A stretch of DNA of 44,771 nucleotides from Pseudobutyrivibrio sp. UBA3626 (GCA_002373675.1 DFLF01000002.1:1-44771); one strand, 5' to 3'; counted from the first letter of the stretch, positions 22,754 through 32,113 are shown. Made by a program: numbers and translations. Notes: generated by a model from the letters alone, not told the origin.

Positions 22754-25318
22754 ATGGGTTTACTTGAGAAGATTTTTGGAACTCATAGTGAGAGAGAAGT
22801 CAAGATTGTTGAGAAGACGGTCGATCAAATTGAAGCCTTAAGACCGGAAATGATGACTCTTACTGATGAACAGTTACAAGCCAAGACAGATTATTTCAAG
22901 AAGCGACTAAGTGAGGGTGAGACATTAGATGATCTTCTTGTGGAAGCATTTGCAGTAGTAAGAGAAGCATCAAGAAGAGTACTTGGAATGGAGCATTTCA
23001 GAGTACAACTTATTGGTGGTGTTATTCTTCATCAGGGGCGTATAGCTGAGATGAAGACAGGTGAAGGTAAGACATTAGCAGCAACAGCACCTGCATATCT
23101 TAATGCCCTAGAGGGTAAAGGTGTACATATTGTAACAGTTAATGATTATCTTGCTAAGCGTGACGCTACAGAAATGGGTAAGCTGCATGAATTCCTTGGA
23201 CTAACTTGTAAGCCAGTACTTAGTGATATGGACAGGGATGAGAGGAGAGAAGCTTACAACGCGGATATAACTTACATAACTAATAACGAGGATGGTTTTG
23301 ATTATCTTCGTGACAATATGGTTGTATACGAGAATCAGCTGGTTCAGCGTGGACTTCATTACGCCATAATCGATGAGGTGGATTCGGTACTTATTGATGA
23401 AGCCAGAACTCCACTTATTATCTCTGGTCAGTCAGGGAAGTCAACTAAGTTATACGAAATGTGTGACGTATTGGCTCGTCAGTTACAGAGAGGTGAGGAT
23501 CTTCCTGAATTTTCTAAGATGGATGCAATAATGGGTGTTGTGCAGGAAGAAACTGGAGATTTTATTGTTAATGAAAAAGACAAGGTGGTTAACCTTACTG
23601 CTCAAGGTGTTAAGAAGACAGAGGAGTTCTTCCACATTGACAACCTTGCCGACGCAGAGAATCTTGAGATTCAGCATAATGTTATCTTAGCGCTTCGCGC
23701 TCATAATTTAATGCATAGAGACCAGGATTATGTTGTTCAAGACGATCAGATACTAATTGTTGATACATTTACAGGTCGTATCATGCCGGGACGTCGTTAC
23801 TCTGATGGACTTCACCAGGCGATTGAGGCAAAAGAGCATGTTAAGGTTAAGAGAGAGTCAATGACTCTTGCTAATATTACTTTCCAGAACTTCTTCAATA
23901 AATACGATAAGAAGGCAGGAATGACTGGTACAGGTCTTACTGAGGAACAGGAATTCAGAGATATCTATGGTATGGACGTTATTGAGATTCCAACTAATAA
24001 GCCAATGATAAGAATAGATCATGATGATGCAGTTTATAAGACTAAGAATGGTAAATACATATCAGTAATTGAAGATGTTAAGAAATCCCATGCCAAGGGA
24101 CAGCCGGTTCTTGTTGGTACAATTACAATTGACGTATCAGAAGAAATCTCTAGAAGGCTTCGTAAAGAGGGTATACCTCATAACGTGTTAAATGCTAAAT
24201 TCCACGAGAAGGAAGCTGAAATTATAGCCGAGGCTGGTAAACATGGAGCTGTTACTATAGCAACTAATATGGCAGGTCGTGGTACAGATATTAAGCTTGA
24301 TGAGGAAGCTAAAGCAGCAGGTGGCCTTAAGATTATAGGTACAGAACGCCATGAATCTCGACGTATAGATAATCAGCTTCGTGGTCGTTCAGGTAGGCAA
24401 GGTGATATTGGAGAGTCGAAGTTCTACGTATCATTAGAAGATGATCTTATGAGATTATTCGGCTCTGAGAGATTAATGGGAATTTTTAATTCTCTTGGAG
24501 TTGCTGAGACAGATGAGATTCATCACAAGATGTTAAGTAATGCTCTTGAGAATGCGCAGAAGAAGATAGAGAGTAACAACTTTGCAATAAGAAAGAATCT
24601 GCTTGAATACGATCAGGTCATGAACGATCAGCGTGAGTTAATCTATGAGCAAAGAAGGAGAGTACTTGCTGGTGAGAACATGAAAGAACAGATTCTCAAT
24701 ATGGTTGAAACTGACTTAGAGTCGGCAATAGATACCTGTTGTTCTGATGAGGTGCCAGTGGATAATTGGGATCTTACTGAAATGAATTCTGTTATCCGTG
24801 AGATTATTCCATTTGAGAAATTCGATGCAAGCACTCTTGATGATGTTACTTGCGTAGCAGACCTAAAGGATAAGCTTCTTAAGAAAGCATATGAGATGTA
24901 TGAGGCGAAAGAAGCGGAATTCGATGATCCTGATGCATTTAGAGAGATAGAGAGAATTGTACTTCTTAGAGTAATTGATAAGAAGTGGATGGAAGAAATT
25001 GACGATATGGATCAACTTCGTCAAGGAATTGGCCTTCAGGCGTATGGACAGAGAAATCCTGTAGACGAATACAAGATGGCAAGTTATGATATGGTAGATG
25101 CTATGAATGAGGCGATTCGTACAGAGACTGTTCAGATGCTATATCGAGTTCGCATCGAGAAGAAGATGGAGCGCGAAGAAGTTGCGAAAGAAACTGGAAC
25201 TAATAAGGAAGAAAGTGTTAAAGGACCAATGCGTAGAAAGGAAGAGAAGATTCGTCCTAACAGTCCATGTCCTTGTGGCTCTGGTAAGAAATATAAATTC
25301 TGCCACGGACGCGCATAA
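22754..25318 (+). CDS. secA: Preprotein translocase ATPase SecA
   Basis: This 854-residue motor drives Sec-dependent export through SecYEG. Visible landmarks are Walker A in MKTGEGKT, the DEAD-like box IIDEVDSVLIDEARTPL, the second motor domain with TNMAGRGTDIKL and QLRGRSGRQGD, and the C-terminal zinc-binding SEC-C motif CPCGSGKKYKFCHG. Length is typical for clostridial SecA. AAGGAG precedes the ATG. It stands alone: a long noncoding region lies upstream and a cobalamin riboswitch about 50 nt downstream. In many Firmicutes raiA precedes secA; here that gene is absent and the RNA candidate occupies the place. Confidence 0.98.
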   Translation: MGLLEKIFGTHSEREVKIVEKTVDQIEALRPEMMTLTDEQLQAKTDYFKKRLSEGETLDDLLVEAFAVVREASRRVLGMEHFRVQLIGGVILHQGRIAEMKTGEGKTLAATAPAYLNALEGKGVHIVTVNDYLAKRDATEMGKLHEFLGLTCKPVLSDMDRDERREAYNADITYITNNEDGFDYLRDNMVVYENQLVQRGLHYAIIDEVDSVLIDEARTPLIISGQSGKSTKLYEMCDVLARQLQRGEDLPEFSKMDAIMGVVQEETGDFIVNEKDKVVNLTAQGVKKTEEFFHIDNLADAENLEIQHNVILALRAHNLMHRDQDYVVQDDQILIVDTFTGRIMPGRRYSDGLHQAIEAKEHVKVKRESMTLANITFQNFFNKYDKKAGMTGTGLTEEQEFRDIYGMDVIEIPTNKPMIRIDHDDAVYKTKNGKYISVIEDVKKSHAKGQPVLVGTITIDVSEEISRRLRKEGIPHNVLNAKFHEKEAEIIAEAGKHGAVTIATNMAGRGTDIKLDEEAKAAGGLKIIGTERHESRRIDNQLRGRSGRQGDIGESKFYVSLEDDLMRLFGSERLMGIFNSLGVAETDEIHHKMLSNALENAQKKIESNNFAIRKNLLEYDQVMNDQRELIYEQRRRVLAGENMKEQILNMVETDLESAIDTCCSDEVPVDNWDLTEMNSVIREIIPFEKFDASTLDDVTCVADLKDKLLKKAYEMYEAKEAEFDDPDAFREIERIVLLRVIDKKWMEEIDDMDQLRQGIGLQAYGQRNPVDEYKMASYDMVDAMNEAIRTETVQMLYRVRIEKKMEREEVAKETGTNKEESVKGPMRRKEEKIRPNSPCPCGSGKKYKFCHGRA

Positions 25319-25365
25319 GAGTAATTATACACTTTGCAAAATTACAAATTAATATATATATACAT

Positions 25366-25580
25366 AACTTATGATGTGATAACACTTAATAGGGAATTCG
25401 GTTAGAAGCCGAAGCAACAGCCATTACTGTAATAGACGAGATAATTCTTATGCCATTGAGCACTGTAGTTCTAGTTGATTGAATTATTGCTTGAGAAGGC
25501 GGATTATCGTATATGTTAATAATGATGTGCTATATCATAGATATATGAAGTCTTAAGCCAGGAGACCTGTCATAAGGGAG
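25366..25580 (+). promoter_or_regulatory. Cobalamin riboswitch
   Basis: The aptamer closes with CTTATGA (25368-25374) paired to TCATAAG (25570-25576). Within it are the conserved blocks of adenosylcobalamin-type aptamers: GGGAATTCGGTTAGAAGCCG (25393 onward), GCAACAGCC...ACTGTAA, GCCATTGAGCACT, GAGAAGGC and the B12 box AAGCCAGGAGACCTGTC (about 25554-25570). These are known to bind B12 and shut off uptake genes. The expression platform is the hairpin terminator at 25689. The whole downstream B12 uptake operon fits this control. Confidence 0.93.
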
Positions 25581-25688
25581 GATTATTTTGCTTGGGTGAT
25601 GGAGCAGAAAATACCGCGTATTTTCATTGAGTCTGAGTTGTTTTTTTTATATGACAATGAAGATTTAGTGTTTTTGTGCGTTTATTTC

Positions 25689-25727
25689 AGGCTGCCTTGC
25701 TTATTAGCAAGGTGGTCTTTTGCTTTT
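25689..25727 (+). terminator. Riboswitch-controlled intrinsic terminator
   Basis: AGGCTGCCTTGC (25689-25700) pairs with GCAAGGTGGTCT (25707-25718, with G-T pairs) around TTATTA; TTTTGCTTTT follows. A second hairpin GAAAATAC/GTATTTTC just upstream (about 25610-25628) may be part of the antiterminator switch. Confidence 0.8.
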
Positions 25728-25753
25728 AATAAGACTAAAATCAGGTAGAAACA

Positions 25754-26551
25754 ATGCGAAGTTTTAAGGATAAATTCATAGATTTTTTTAGGAATAAAAA
25801 GAATATTAAGATTGTGGTAGTTGCGGCGATAGTAATTGTGACAGGAATAGCTATCGTTCTTGGCGTCAGGGTGACGAAAGCTGATAAAACGAGAAAAAGT
25901 TCCACAAATACTGAAATAAGTGCACTTGCTAATACGACACAAGCAAATGATTTGAATCAATTTAATCCTAATGTTACGGAAGGTGATTTGGCAGCTTCTT
26001 TAAACTCAACTAAAGCGGGGAACGAAACGAGTGTAAATCCGGATTCTGGTGGTACAATTACAGGATCCGAAGCTTCTAAAGAGTACATGTCAAATGCTGC
26101 TGATACGGGATATAATTCTGATGGGAGTGATAGCTACAATTGGAATACGCCTGAAGGAGTACCAGTGTCGGTGGTATGTACTATTGCAATAGATTGTTCA
26201 TCAATAAGTGGAAACGGAGCACTTACTGCGGCAGGATTTCCTAAGTTGGAAGAATTTGCAGCTGATCCTGCAATACTTGGAGCACGGACTATAACTGTCT
26301 CTGATACTAATGGAGATGGTAGAGTTGGAGTGGATGAAGCTCTGAAGCAGGCTTGTGATTATAATGGAATTCAATATGAATTCAAAGGTTCATCCTATGT
26401 AAAAGGTATTAACTATTTGTATGAATTTAATGCAGGACAAAACAGTGGATGGATGTATAAAGTTAATGGAAGGATACCTAATAAGGGCTGTAATTCCTAT
26501 TACTTAAATGGTGGTGAAGACGTATTATGGTACTACGTGATAAGTTACTAG
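25754..26551 (+). CDS. DUF4430 membrane-anchored surface protein of the B12 operon
   Basis: This 265-residue protein has a basic N-terminus, one hydrophobic segment (about 19-40) acting as signal or anchor, a threonine/serine/asparagine-rich linker (about 50-135) and a C-terminal DUF4430 domain from about 140. That domain shows the pattern seen in transcobalamin beta domains: CTIAIDCSSI near its start, then VGVDEALKQACDYNGIQYEF, and the final block GWMYKVNGRIPNKGCNSYYL followed by EDVLWYY. DUF4430 corresponds to the small domain of mammalian intrinsic factor. Together with the riboswitch and the ECF genes this suggests capture of B12 at the cell surface. It overlaps the EcfT gene by 25 bases. 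Confidence 0.85.
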   Translation: MRSFKDKFIDFFRNKKNIKIVVVAAIVIVTGIAIVLGVRVTKADKTRKSSTNTEISALANTTQANDLNQFNPNVTEGDLAASLNSTKAGNETSVNPDSGGTITGSEASKEYMSNAADTGYNSDGSDSYNWNTPEGVPVSVVCTIAIDCSSISGNGALTAAGFPKLEEFAADPAILGARTITVSDTNGDGRVGVDEALKQACDYNGIQYEFKGSSYVKGINYLYEFNAGQNSGWMYKVNGRIPNKGCNSYYLNGGEDVLWYYVISY

Positions 26552-27417
26552 AGAGAAGAGGACTGGGATTAATTCATCCCTGGTTTGCATTTATATATCT
26601 TGTTATGGCGCTTATTCTCACAATGTGCAGTGTCAATCCTGTATTGATATTCTTATCACTCTTTGCCTCTTCCTTGTATGAGATTCATTTACAAGGCTGG
26701 ATGAAATATATTAGATATATTCCGTGGCTTATACTGATTATTATAATAACAACAATAGGGAATATGCTTATATCTCATAATGGGATGCATGTCCTGTTCC
26801 TTGTAAATGATAATAGAATTACAGTTGAAGCCGGAATGTATGGCGCTGTATTTGGACTAATGTTTGCAGCAGCATTTCTGTGGTGCGATATAATGCAGCG
26901 TATGATAACAGGTGAGAAGCTGACATTTATGTTTGGAAGCTTCGCTCCAAGTCTTGGACTTGTTATATCAATGACTCTTCATTATATACCAATGCTTCGA
27001 AGAAGAATGAATATCGTACATAATGCTCAAGCTGGTATGGGGAGAAATGTAAGAAAAGGGCTATTTAAGAGAGCAAGGCAATGGGGTAAGGAGTTTTCGA
27101 TTGTAATTTCCTGGACTCTTGAAAATGCAATTGACACTTCTCAGACAATGACGGCTATGGGATATGGTGTGGGACGAAGAAGTAGTTATTCTAATTATAG
27201 AATTAAGACTTCGGATGTAATTTTTCTGATAATAATAGTTGGACTTATGGTGCCTTCGTTTATTGTGACAGTATTTAGTGGATACAAGGTGTATTATTAT
27301 CCGACTTTTGGCATGATGGGGGATATATATGAAATGCTTATTCTAAGTATCTTCTATCTTGCATATATGTTGGTGCCAGTATTGGCCAGTAGAATTTTAG
27401 GGTGGAATAGTAAGTGA
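26527..27417 (+). CDS. ecfT: ECF transporter transmembrane component EcfT (B12 type)
   Basis: This 296-residue membrane protein couples the ATPase to the vitamin-binding S component. It shows about five to six hydrophobic helices and the conserved opening IHPWFAFIYLVMALILTM. The cytoplasmic coupling helices carry the A-R-G-like signatures typical of EcfT: NIVHNAQAGMGRNVRKG and TAMGYGVGRRSSY. The start at 26527 lies inside the end of the previous gene, which fits coupled translation; no better start is visible before the conserved part. Its stop overlaps the GTG start of the ATPase gene (GTGA). Being inside a B12-riboswitch operon points to a dedicated rather than shared ECF module. Confidence 0.92.
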   Translation: MVLRDKLLERRGLGLIHPWFAFIYLVMALILTMCSVNPVLIFLSLFASSLYEIHLQGWMKYIRYIPWLILIIIITTIGNMLISHNGMHVLFLVNDNRITVEAGMYGAVFGLMFAAAFLWCDIMQRMITGEKLTFMFGSFAPSLGLVISMTLHYIPMLRRRMNIVHNAQAGMGRNVRKGLFKRARQWGKEFSIVISWTLENAIDTSQTMTAMGYGVGRRSSYSNYRIKTSDVIFLIIIVGLMVPSFIVTVFSGYKVYYYPTFGMMGDIYEMLILSIFYLAYMLVPVLASRILGWNSK

Positions 27418-29174
27418 GACTAATAGAGATACAAAACTTAATATTTAGCTATCCCGGAGAAAATGTGTCTGCACTTTCTGGTATTAATCTTGGTATTGAT
27501 GAGGGGGAGTTTGTCCTTATCTGCGGGCCTTCTGGATGTGGTAAGACTACTCTGATTAAGCAATTAATACCAAGTATTGCACCACACGGAACGCTAGAAG
27601 GCGAGATTTGTTTGCAGGGTAAGAGTATTGAAGAATATGATGATGCTACTCTTGCCAGAGAGATAGGATACGTAGGACAAAATCCAAGTAGTCAAATGAT
27701 TACTGATAAGGTGTGGCACGAGCTTGCGTTTGGCATGGAGAATCTTGGACTTGACAATGAAACGATGCAACGGAGGATAGCAGAAATATGTGAATTCTTT
27801 GGGATGCAAAGTTGGATTAATAGAAATGTTGATTCCTTGTCGGGGGGAGAAATGCAAATGGTTCATCTCGCCGCTGTTATGGTTATGGAACCTGGAGTGC
27901 TTATATTAGATGAGCCAATCGCACAACTAGACCCGCTTGCAGCAAGGAATTTCCTTGATATGTTAAATAGAATAAATACAGAACTTGGAACGACTATAAT
28001 TGTAGTTGAGCATCATTTAGAAGATGTATATGGAATGGCTACTAAGGTTGTTGCTATGAAAAGGGCTTGCATAGATTATGTTGGCAACCCTCGTGAGGTT
28101 GCTACAAAGTTGAATTATAAGAGTGGTCTTCCCACATCGCTAATTATTGCAAAAAGTATTGAAACTGTTGACACCGCTGGTTCCCGTGGCGATAAATCTG
28201 ATTCAAATGATGTTGAGAATACTCTGCCCTTAACTGTTGCGGAAGGTCAGCGCTGGATGGCTAGAAGATTTGCAGGGGTTGATAAGAAGAAGCTTGATAA
28301 TAATGAGGATTCTCAGGTAAATATACAAGATAATGATGGGCAATCTCAGACGAATCTGCAGGATGAGAATGGAAAAGAGTCTAGGCGTGACATCGTTCTT
28401 AGAATGAAAGAAATAGGTTTTGGATATGATGAGTATAAGGCTGTACTCAATGATTGTAACCTGGATGTACACGAAGGGGAAATATTTGCTGTTATGGGGG
28501 GTAATGGAACAGGTAAGAGTACTTTGCTGTCAATACTTTGCCAGACATTAAAGCAAGCATATGGTACAGTAGAAATATTTGGAAAGAAGATTAAGTCTGT
28601 TAAGGATGCACCTTTAGGGTTTAAAGGCATGGTATATCTTCCGCAGGATCCTATGGCGTTATTTACTGAGATAACCGTTTCTGAGGAATTAGAAGAAGCA
28701 TTACATGACCTGGATATATCGGTGTCCGATAAAAAGGACAGCATAACCAGAATGCTATATGAAGTTGGGCTCAAGGGATATGAACGGTTACATCCATATG
28801 ATTTAAGTGCTGGTCAAAAACAAGTATTAGCATTTGCAAAACTATTATTGTTGGAGCCTAGAATAATACTAATGGATGAGCCGACTAAAGGTTTAGACTT
28901 CGATAGAAAAAAAGAATTAGGAAGCATGCTTCGAAAGCTAACGGAAGAAGGCGTGACAATTCTTATGGTAAGTCATGATATAGAGTTTTGTGCAAGATAT
29001 GCTAGTCGCTGTGCCCTTCTTCATGATGGGAGGGTCGTTTCAGCACTTCCTAGACAGGAGTTTTTTGCGGGTAACAAATTCTTTACAACTGCATCTAACA
29101 GAATTGCAAGACGATATGCGCCGAAAGCAATACTTCCCGAGGAGGTGATTGCATTTTGCAAAGAAGAAATGTAA
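27414..29174 (+). CDS. Fused double ECF-type ABC ATPase (EcfA1-EcfA2)
   Basis: This 586-residue protein contains two ABC ATPase domains in one chain. The first (about 1-240) has Walker A GPSGCGKTT, signature SLSGGEMQ and Walker B VLILDEPIAQLDP. The second (about 325-565) has GGNGTGKSTLL, LSAGQKQVL and IILMDEPTKGLD. An acidic, asparagine/glutamine-rich linker of about 60 residues joins them. It powers the ECF transporter formed with the neighbouring EcfT and S component. Translation starts at GTG (27414), overlapping the EcfT stop by four bases. Its 3' end overlaps the S component by 19 bases. Fused ATPases are usual in B12- and cobalt-type ECF loci. Confidence 0.95.
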   Translation: MRLIEIQNLIFSYPGENVSALSGINLGIDEGEFVLICGPSGCGKTTLIKQLIPSIAPHGTLEGEICLQGKSIEEYDDATLAREIGYVGQNPSSQMITDKVWHELAFGMENLGLDNETMQRRIAEICEFFGMQSWINRNVDSLSGGEMQMVHLAAVMVMEPGVLILDEPIAQLDPLAARNFLDMLNRINTELGTTIIVVEHHLEDVYGMATKVVAMKRACIDYVGNPREVATKLNYKSGLPTSLIIAKSIETVDTAGSRGDKSDSNDVENTLPLTVAEGQRWMARRFAGVDKKKLDNNEDSQVNIQDNDGQSQTNLQDENGKESRRDIVLRMKEIGFGYDEYKAVLNDCNLDVHEGEIFAVMGGNGTGKSTLLSILCQTLKQAYGTVEIFGKKIKSVKDAPLGFKGMVYLPQDPMALFTEITVSEELEEALHDLDISVSDKKDSITRMLYEVGLKGYERLHPYDLSAGQKQVLAFAKLLLLEPRIILMDEPTKGLDFDRKKELGSMLRKLTEEGVTILMVSHDIEFCARYASRCALLHDGRVVSALPRQEFFAGNKFFTTASNRIARRYAPKAILPEEVIAFCKEEM

Positions 29175-29926
29175 GAAGGCGTAAAGTCAAGGCAAGAGAA
29201 GTGGTAATGATTGCTGTTATGTCGGCCATAACGGTTCTTGGCAATCTGTTATCATTTCCAATAATTCCAATTCAGGCAGGTACGGGAATGGTAATAATAT
29301 CAGGTATTGCGTTTGGTCCTGTAGTTGGCGCAATAATCGGAATGCTATCGAGATTTATTGTCAATTTCTTTACAGGTCAGGGAGTGTGGACTATCTGGCA
29401 AATGTGTTGTTGGGCTCTACTTGGTGCCATGTCAGGAATTGTATTCTCTAAGGTAGATGTTGACGCACCAAGGTCTAGGGATTTTAAAGTGCTAGTTGGT
29501 CCTGTAACAGCAGTTCTTGTAATGGAAGTTATAGCTTATATATCATATCTGATATGGCCTAATGGAGAAAGCACATTTCTGGGATGGAGATTATATGTAT
29601 TTGGATTAGTGGGGCTGATAATTGGTGCGATAATTCAGAGAAAGAGGATGCCGGCAGATGATATTACATTAGGAGTCTTTACTTTTTTTGTAGTATTCAT
29701 ATTATACGGTGGGATAATGAACATTGGTACGATGTTCATGAGCACTATGAGTGCGGCTGATTTGTCGATAGATGCTTTGCTCGCACTTTATGTAACAGGC
29801 GCACCATTTGATCTATGGCATGCATTTAGAGCTTCGGTATTTGTATTTATATTTGGAAACAGTATTCTAAGAAAGCTTGAAAGAGTGAAGATAAAATACG
29901 GTTTCTATCGAGTCCGGCAAGCATAG
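29156..29926 (+). CDS. ECF transporter S component, probably cobalamin-specific (CbrT-like)
   Basis: This 256-residue membrane protein has about six hydrophobic segments and the style of ECF S components: VVMIAVMSAITVLGNLLSF at the start, then FGPVVGAIIGMLSRF. It starts at TTG (29156), 9 bases after GGAGGTG, inside the end of the ATPase gene. An S component binds the vitamin. Substrate assignment to cobalamin is inferred from the riboswitch and the DUF4430 neighbours, not from the protein itself. All transporter genes of the operon overlap, so they are probably made in fixed ratio. Confidence 0.9.
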   Translation: MQRRNVRRRKVKAREVVMIAVMSAITVLGNLLSFPIIPIQAGTGMVIISGIAFGPVVGAIIGMLSRFIVNFFTGQGVWTIWQMCCWALLGAMSGIVFSKVDVDAPRSRDFKVLVGPVTAVLVMEVIAYISYLIWPNGESTFLGWRLYVFGLVGLIIGAIIQRKRMPADDITLGVFTFFVVFILYGGIMNIGTMFMSTMSAADLSIDALLALYVTGAPFDLWHAFRASVFVFIFGNSILRKLERVKIKYGFYRVRQA

Positions 29927-30014
29927 ATGAATGTGGTAATTACAAAGTGCAATTATTAGATTATTACATATTGTTTTTATAGAAGAATTATAAATAATGA
30001 AAGGAAGTGTAGAA

Positions 30015-31796
30015 ATGTTAAGAGAGAAAGGAATATCTAGAAAGGTATGTGCTATTGTTTGTTCTATTGTAATGGCATTGTCGCTATTTGCAACAGGTGT
30101 GAATTTAGATACTATTGTTGCAAAAGCTGATGGTGTAGTTACAGCAACAATAACTTATACTGCGCAATTTGATGGTAGCTTTAAAGATGTTAAGGTTGGA
30201 GCAGATGTATCTTCTGATACGGCAGAAAAATATGGTTATAATGATCCAGTAAGCCAAAGCGATGGGGTATCTATACTTGATGTATTAGTGCAGATTCATA
30301 AGGATATATTCCCGGAGTTTTCTGCTGATAATAGAGATGAATATCTAACAGTGGCTAATAAGGGTTACGGACTAGGTGTTGATACCAATATATTTAAGAA
30401 AGGTGGAGCTGCATGCGGATATTATAAGAATCATGTAACGTCAAATAATCTAGAAGCAAAGGTAGCGAATAATGACGTAGTAGAATTCTTTTATTATCAG
30501 GATACGACGGGATACTCAGATTCCTATACCTTCTTTAAGGATGTTACTACTGATGAAGGCTACGTAAGCGGTAAGCTAGTAAGATATGAGCTTGATGTGA
30601 ACTGGACGCCAGTAGAGACTCCTGTTGCTGGCGTTGACATGGGATGGATTGATGTTGATTCACTGGATCTACAGAATGCCAATCCATACGGTATGTCTTC
30701 TCTTAAGACAAAGGATGACGGAGGTTTTGCAATTGAGATTCCTAACTCATCTAATAGTTATATGCTAACTGTATATGATGGAAATGTTAATTCCACACCG
30801 CTTGTTAGAACGTTGTATAACGGTGTTCATTCTGCGGCAAATGTAGATACAAAGCCTCTAAGCCTTCAACAGAAACAGGACATATATGAAACCACAGGTA
30901 AATATCTTGCTGATAATAATAAGAGTATCTCCTATGGTGATTCAAAAGAAGGTTATCTATTAGGACTTGGAAGAGCAGGATATCCTGTAGATTCAAATCT
31001 TTATTCGGGATATTATGATAGCGTAAAGAATTATCTTGCCTCTCATAATAATAGATTCGAAAGTGTATCAGAATGTGCCAAGGTTGTAATTGCATTAAAT
31101 GCTATTGGATATGATCCTACTAACATTAATGGTGTTGATATAACCCAACAGTTAAATGAAACAAGTGATCCAGATTCTGTATGGGAATATGCTTATGCTC
31201 TTATAGCATTAGATTCTAAGCAATATAATTCTTCAGCAAGAGATGTGTATTTGAACAAATTATTAACAGCTCAATTAGACAGCGGTGCATGGGGATGGAA
31301 TGAGACGGCAGCTGATATTGATACAACAGGAATGGTTCTTGCTGCATTAGCACCATATTATAATAGTAATTCTTCTGTAAAAGCTGCAGTAGACAAAGCC
31401 TTAAATTATTTATCTGCATCTCAAATGCCTGATGGAGCATTTGCATCTGGGATGAATGAAAATGCTAATTCTACAGCTATGGTTGTTCTTGCATTATCAG
31501 AATTAGGAATAGATGCAGGGACTGACTTAAGATTTATAAAAAATGGAATATCAGTAGTTGATGCTCTCTGTTCGTTTGCGGTACAAGGAGGCGGATTCGG
31601 TTGGCTGGATAATGTTGTAGTAAATGACTATGCAACATATCAAGCATATTATGCTCTTTGTTCTTACTTTAGACATATTAATGGAATGAACAGATTATTT
31701 GATATGACACCTGAGAAAAATATTGTAGCTGCAACTACATCTAATAAAGTAACTTCTGTGCCAAAGACGGGAGATAGATTCTTGAGATTATTATAA
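30015..31796 (+). CDS. Secreted transcobalamin-like protein: DUF4430 plus alpha/alpha-toroid
   Basis: This is a 593-residue secreted protein. A signal peptide (about 1-38, cleavage after TIVAKA) is followed by a DUF4430-like domain (about 40-200; SILDVL and a late aromatic DVVEFFYYQD) and an alpha/alpha-toroid of the prenyltransferase/squalene-oxidase repeat type (about 270-560; repeats such as LTAQLDSGAWGW and LSASQMPDGAF). Mammalian intrinsic factor and transcobalamin have the same two modules in reverse order. Extracellular B12 capture for the adjacent ECF transporter is the likely role. The C-terminus has a sortase-like VPKTG motif but ends only seven residues later, without the usual hydrophobic segment and basic tail. 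The start at 30015 follows AAAGGAAG. Confidence 0.85.
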   Translation: MLREKGISRKVCAIVCSIVMALSLFATGVNLDTIVAKADGVVTATITYTAQFDGSFKDVKVGADVSSDTAEKYGYNDPVSQSDGVSILDVLVQIHKDIFPEFSADNRDEYLTVANKGYGLGVDTNIFKKGGAACGYYKNHVTSNNLEAKVANNDVVEFFYYQDTTGYSDSYTFFKDVTTDEGYVSGKLVRYELDVNWTPVETPVAGVDMGWIDVDSLDLQNANPYGMSSLKTKDDGGFAIEIPNSSNSYMLTVYDGNVNSTPLVRTLYNGVHSAANVDTKPLSLQQKQDIYETTGKYLADNNKSISYGDSKEGYLLGLGRAGYPVDSNLYSGYYDSVKNYLASHNNRFESVSECAKVVIALNAIGYDPTNINGVDITQQLNETSDPDSVWEYAYALIALDSKQYNSSARDVYLNKLLTAQLDSGAWGWNETAADIDTTGMVLAALAPYYNSNSSVKAAVDKALNYLSASQMPDGAFASGMNENANSTAMVVLALSELGIDAGTDLRFIKNGISVVDALCSFAVQGGGFGWLDNVVVNDYATYQAYYALCSYFRHINGMNRLFDMTPEKNIVAATTSNKVTSVPKTGDRFLRLL

Positions 31797-31818
31797 TGTA
31801 AAGAGATTCATAACATAA

Positions 31819-31888
31819 AATATCCTCAGATATTTTAATTCTTGGTTTATAAAAGCGAAGGATTAATATCTGAGGATTTTATTTTTTA
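31819..31888. terminator. Bidirectional terminator
   Basis: ATCCTCAGATATT (31822-31834) pairs perfectly with AATATCTGAGGAT (31865-31877). TTTTATTTTTTATT follows on the plus strand and an AT-rich run follows on the minus strand. It separates the convergent transcobalamin-like gene and the Nif11-like gene. The 30-base loop can fold further. Confidence 0.78.
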
Positions 31889-32113
31889 TTATAGTATTTT
31901 TTTGATTTCTTTTAGATCGTCTGAACTTATCTCTTTGTCGCTGTTTTTTCCATCAAAGATTGTCTGGGCCTGCTCTGGAGTAAGTGCAATACCATCTTCA
32001 TTAGCTATTGTCATTATTTCTTCTGGTGACTTTGCATTCATAACTCTAACAAGGGTTTTTTGCAAGTTTGGGTCACTAATCATTTCTTTGATTTTATTCA
32101 TAGATTTTTTCAT
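31889..32113 (-). CDS. Small Nif11-like protein
   Basis: This 74-residue protein is entirely helical in appearance: MKKSMNKIKEMISDPNLQKT, then AKSPEEIMTIANEDGIALTP and a lysine/aspartate-rich end. The A-x-S-x-E-E-(L/I)-x-x-(I/L)-A-x-x-x-G-(I/F)-x-(L/F)-(T/S) pattern matches the Nif11 leader-like family. That family includes nitrile-hydratase-like leader peptides of peptide natural products and stand-alone proteins of unknown role. No double-glycine cleavage site, core peptide or modification enzyme is visible, so a precursor peptide is not supported. The ATG at 32113 is preceded by GGAGG at proper spacing. It is a single gene convergent with the B12 operon. Confidence 0.7.
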   Translation of the reverse strand: MKKSMNKIKEMISDPNLQKTLVRVMNAKSPEEIMTIANEDGIALTPEQAQTIFDGKNSDKEISSDDLKEIKKIL

